Made by a program: the position numbers and the translations under genes
Shown: positions 6,542-7,873 of the stretch, in pieces
Layout of the letters: each line of letters begins with the position of its first letter
Position numbering within the stretch: the first letter of the stretch is position 1
Assembly: GCA_003023245.1 (NCBI GenBank)
Contig: PXTR01000094.1
Coordinates: forward strand, 1 to 7,873
Length of the DNA: 7,873 bases
Direction of reading: 5' to 3'
DNA from: Bacteroidetes bacterium QS_8_68_15
Lineage (GTDB): Bacteria; Bacteroidota; Rhodothermia; Rhodothermales; Salinibacteraceae
Notes under the pieces: generated by a model
The model's database searches: none
The model's input: the letters and a program-made list of their open reading frames with translations, nothing else
What the model was told of the DNA's origin: nothing

Positions 6542-7435
6542 TCAGGAGTCGGCAGGAAGGAAGGAGCGCTCTGCGCCCGGCGGCGGGATGAAGGCGCTGT
6601 CGGGCGGCGTGGTGAAGCGCGGGTCACGCAGCGTCACGCGGCCGACGGGGTCGCCGTGCGGCCCCTTCGTTTTCGACCAGTCGTGGAAGGTCCACCGCGT
6701 CGGCACGGGCACGCCGCTCACGGTCTCGTAGCCGCCGTAGACGACGGCGTGGGGGGAGGTCGTCTCCCCGGCGGTAGTGTCCTCCGCGCTGTCGGAGGCG
6801 AAGTAGCCCATCGCGGCGAGGCGGCCGGATTGCGGATCGCGGTAGAGCACGTACCGGTCGCCGGGGCCGTCGCCGGGGCCGCCGCCGGAGGCGAAGGTGA
6901 GCCGCGCGGCCGGCATCGTTTCGTCGAAGGCGGCGTCGTCCTGCGGGGAGGCTTGCTGGATCGGCATCCGCCCGCGGCGGGTGAAGCGCGTGCCGGGGGA
7001 GCGCAGCTTGTAGGGCGCGGCCAGGAAGTACGGCCACGTGCGCAGCTGAACGCGCGCATCCGGCAGCGCGGCGGTGTCCGGCGCGACCCACGCCCGGCGT
7101 CCGTCGAAGACGGCGACCGTGTCGCCGCCCGCCTCCAGGCGCACGCGGCCGTCCTTGCCGGTTTCCATCAGCAGTCGGCCGTCGAGCGTCGGCTTCCCGC
7201 CGAAGCGCCCGGTAAGCTCGGCCGCCAGCGCGTCTTGTTGCCGCCACACCGAGTCGGCGTGCGCCTCTTCGATGGGCTCGACGAAACGGGCGGGGAATGA
7301 CGACATGGTGTCCAGCGCGACGCGGGCGGAGTCGCTGAGGGCGGGCGTCTGCGGCGCGTCGGAACAGCCGGCAAGCCCGCCGCCGGCGGCCAGCAATGCG
7401 AAGACGGCGAATGGGAGAGCAACGGCGGCGCGCAT
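6542..7435 (-). CDS. Putative lipoprotein of unknown function, LolA/DUF6503-like
   Basis: The ATG at 7435 gives 297 residues with a clean lipoprotein signal: hydrophobic residues 3-20 and lipobox LAGC, cysteine at 24. The frame is open upstream to a TTG at 7537, but that adds 34 residues in front of the signal and is unlikely. The mature part reads as a beta-rich single domain: GRLLMETGKDGRVRLEAGGD, VAVFDGRRAWVAP (108-119), LRTWPYFLAAPYKLRSPGTR (131-150), RYVLYRDPQSGRLAAMGYF (194-212) and VVYGGYETVSGVPVPTRWTF (231-250). This order (strand pairs, 'DGxxAW', a WPYFLAxPYKL helix, then 'GVPVPTxW') resembles LolA-fold and DUF6503-type proteins of Bacteroidota as I recall them. The function is not known, and the family match needs a profile search. 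A GPGD repeat (186-193) sits in a loop. The DinB gene follows 32 bases downstream. Confidence 0.75.
   Translation of the reverse strand: MRAAVALPFAVFALLAAGGGLAGCSDAPQTPALSDSARVALDTMSSFPARFVEPIEEAHADSVWRQQDALAAELTGRFGGKPTLDGRLLMETGKDGRVRLEAGGDTVAVFDGRRAWVAPDTAALPDARVQLRTWPYFLAAPYKLRSPGTRFTRRGRMPIQQASPQDDAAFDETMPAARLTFASGGGPGDGPGDRYVLYRDPQSGRLAAMGYFASDSAEDTTAGETTSPHAVVYGGYETVSGVPVPTRWTFHDWSKTKGPHGDPVGRVTLRDPRFTTPPDSAFIPPPGAERSFLPADS
6857..6880. repeat. Two perfect tandem copies of a 12-base unit inside the lipoprotein gene
   Basis: The plus-strand unit GTCGCCGGGGCC occurs twice back to back, with a diverged third copy following (6881-6892). On the coding strand each unit encodes Gly-Pro-Gly-Asp, giving residues 186-193. 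The unit length is a multiple of three, so copy changes keep the frame and only lengthen or shorten a loop. Confidence 0.75.
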
Positions 7436-7482
7436 GGCGGCAGCAAGGGGGAAGACCGAAAAACGGCGGCGAGGCCCGACGA

Positions 7483-7508
7483 CGGAAGCGCTTTCACACG
7501 TTTTCACA
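7483..7508 (-). promoter_or_regulatory. Candidate operator: LacI-type palindrome plus TGTGAAA direct repeat
   Basis: In the 130-base gap before the lipoprotein gene, the minus strand reads TGTGAAAACG (7508-7499) then TGTGAAAGCG (7498-7489). This is a 10-base tandem repeat with one mismatch, so its units sit one helical turn apart. The second unit runs into TGAAAGCGCTTCCG (7496-7483), whose core AAGCGCTT is a perfect palindrome with a central CG, the usual form of LacI/CcpA-family operators. A weak Bacteroidota-like promoter could overlap it (TTGG at 7537-7534, 20 bases, then TACCCTG at 7513-7507). No regulator gene is in the window; this is a sequence-pattern call only. Confidence 0.25.
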
Positions 7509-7565
7509 GGGTACGCAACGCGACGTTCATTTTCCAACCGGCTGCAATCGAGAAGCCAACGCGTT

Positions 7566-7873
7566 TTACGACTCTCGCAGCGCCCCGCCCAGTTGGAGCG
7601 CCGCCAGCTCGCGGTACAGGCCGTCCGGGCGCGCCATCAGGTCGGCGTGCGTGCCCGTTTCCACGAGGCGGCCCTCATCGAGCACGAGGATGCGGTCGGC
7701 GTCCTGCACCGTCGAGAGGCGGTGCGCGATCACGAAGGTAGTGCAGCCGCTCATGAGCCGGTCAAACGCCTGCTGAACGGTCTGCTCGCTGGCCGCGTCG
7801 AGCGAGGAGGTCGCCTCGTCGAGCAGCAGGAGCGGCGCGTTCCGCAGGAGCGCCCGCGCGATGGCGACACGCT
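7566..7873 (-). CDS. ABC exporter ATP-binding domain (MsbA/lipid-multidrug type), C-terminal end; 5' part outside window
   Basis: About 101 residues are visible before the TAA at 7568-7566; the first full codon is at 7871-7869. They begin inside the ABC signature tail ([13 protein letters not shown]), followed by Walker B with catalytic Glu ([12 protein letters not shown]), the D-loop, then [20 protein letters not shown] with the switch histidine, and [20 protein letters not shown]. The gene ends QLGGALRES. '[21 protein letters not shown]' together with 'ETGTHxxL' is typical of exporters that fuse a six-helix membrane domain to the ATPase, such as MsbA or multidrug/lipid flippases. Such a protein would normally be near 580-620 residues, with the membrane part upstream here. 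Substrate cannot be judged from this part. The lipoprotein gene lies 130 bases downstream on the same strand. Confidence 0.95.
   Translation of the reverse strand, partial: RVAIARALLRNAPLLLLDEATSSLDAASEQTVQQAFDRLMSGCTTFVIAHRLSTVQDADRILVLDEGRLVETGTHADLMARPDGLYRELAALQLGGALRES

Noticed and set aside
7166..7497. Other minus-strand frame within the lipoprotein gene with a hydrophobic-looking start.
   Set aside because: It is out of frame with the lipobox-bearing reading and is Ser/Pro/Arg-rich with no domain.

Overview
The window is a very G+C-rich bacterial chromosomal segment of compact housekeeping and cell-envelope genes. It suggests a Gram-negative organism: a BamD-type outer-membrane assembly lipoprotein, other exported proteins and a two-domain NagZ-like enzyme are all present. 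Starts lack clear Shine-Dalgarno sequences, and the short gaps between genes carry 7-base tandem repeats. This combination best fits a high-GC Bacteroidota lineage such as Rhodothermia (the Salinibacter/Rhodothermus side). That placement is an inference from gene style, not a proven assignment.

Left part, plus strand: the C-terminal half of GMP synthase (guaA, cut by the window edge); an exported protein with N-terminal TPR-like helices followed by a periplasmic-binding-protein-like domain, the same overall plan as the penicillin-binding-protein activator LpoA; a bamD-like lipoprotein gene; a damaged nadD (nicotinate-mononucleotide adenylyltransferase) that is frameshifted and seems to have lost about 40 to 50 internal codons including the ISSTxIR motif; and a cytoplasmic glycoside hydrolase family 3 enzyme of the NagZ type.

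Right part, minus strand (transcribed toward the centre): the C-terminal end of an ABC exporter ATPase (cut by the window edge), an unnamed lipoprotein with a LolA/DUF6503-like look, and a DinB-superfamily putative metal-binding protein. The last two are 32 bases apart and probably co-transcribed. The two gene sets converge, with only 11 bases between the nagZ-like and DinB stop codons.

Functionally, much of the window concerns the envelope: outer-membrane protein insertion (BamD), a possible peptidoglycan-synthase activator, peptidoglycan recycling (NagZ) and a surface lipoprotein. GuaA and NadD belong to nucleotide and cofactor synthesis. No mobile element, CRISPR array, RNA gene or clearly new multi-gene system is visible. 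The most notable signals are the damaged nadD, three intergenic heptanucleotide arrays, the LpoA-like domain layout and a LacI-type palindrome in front of the lipoprotein gene.
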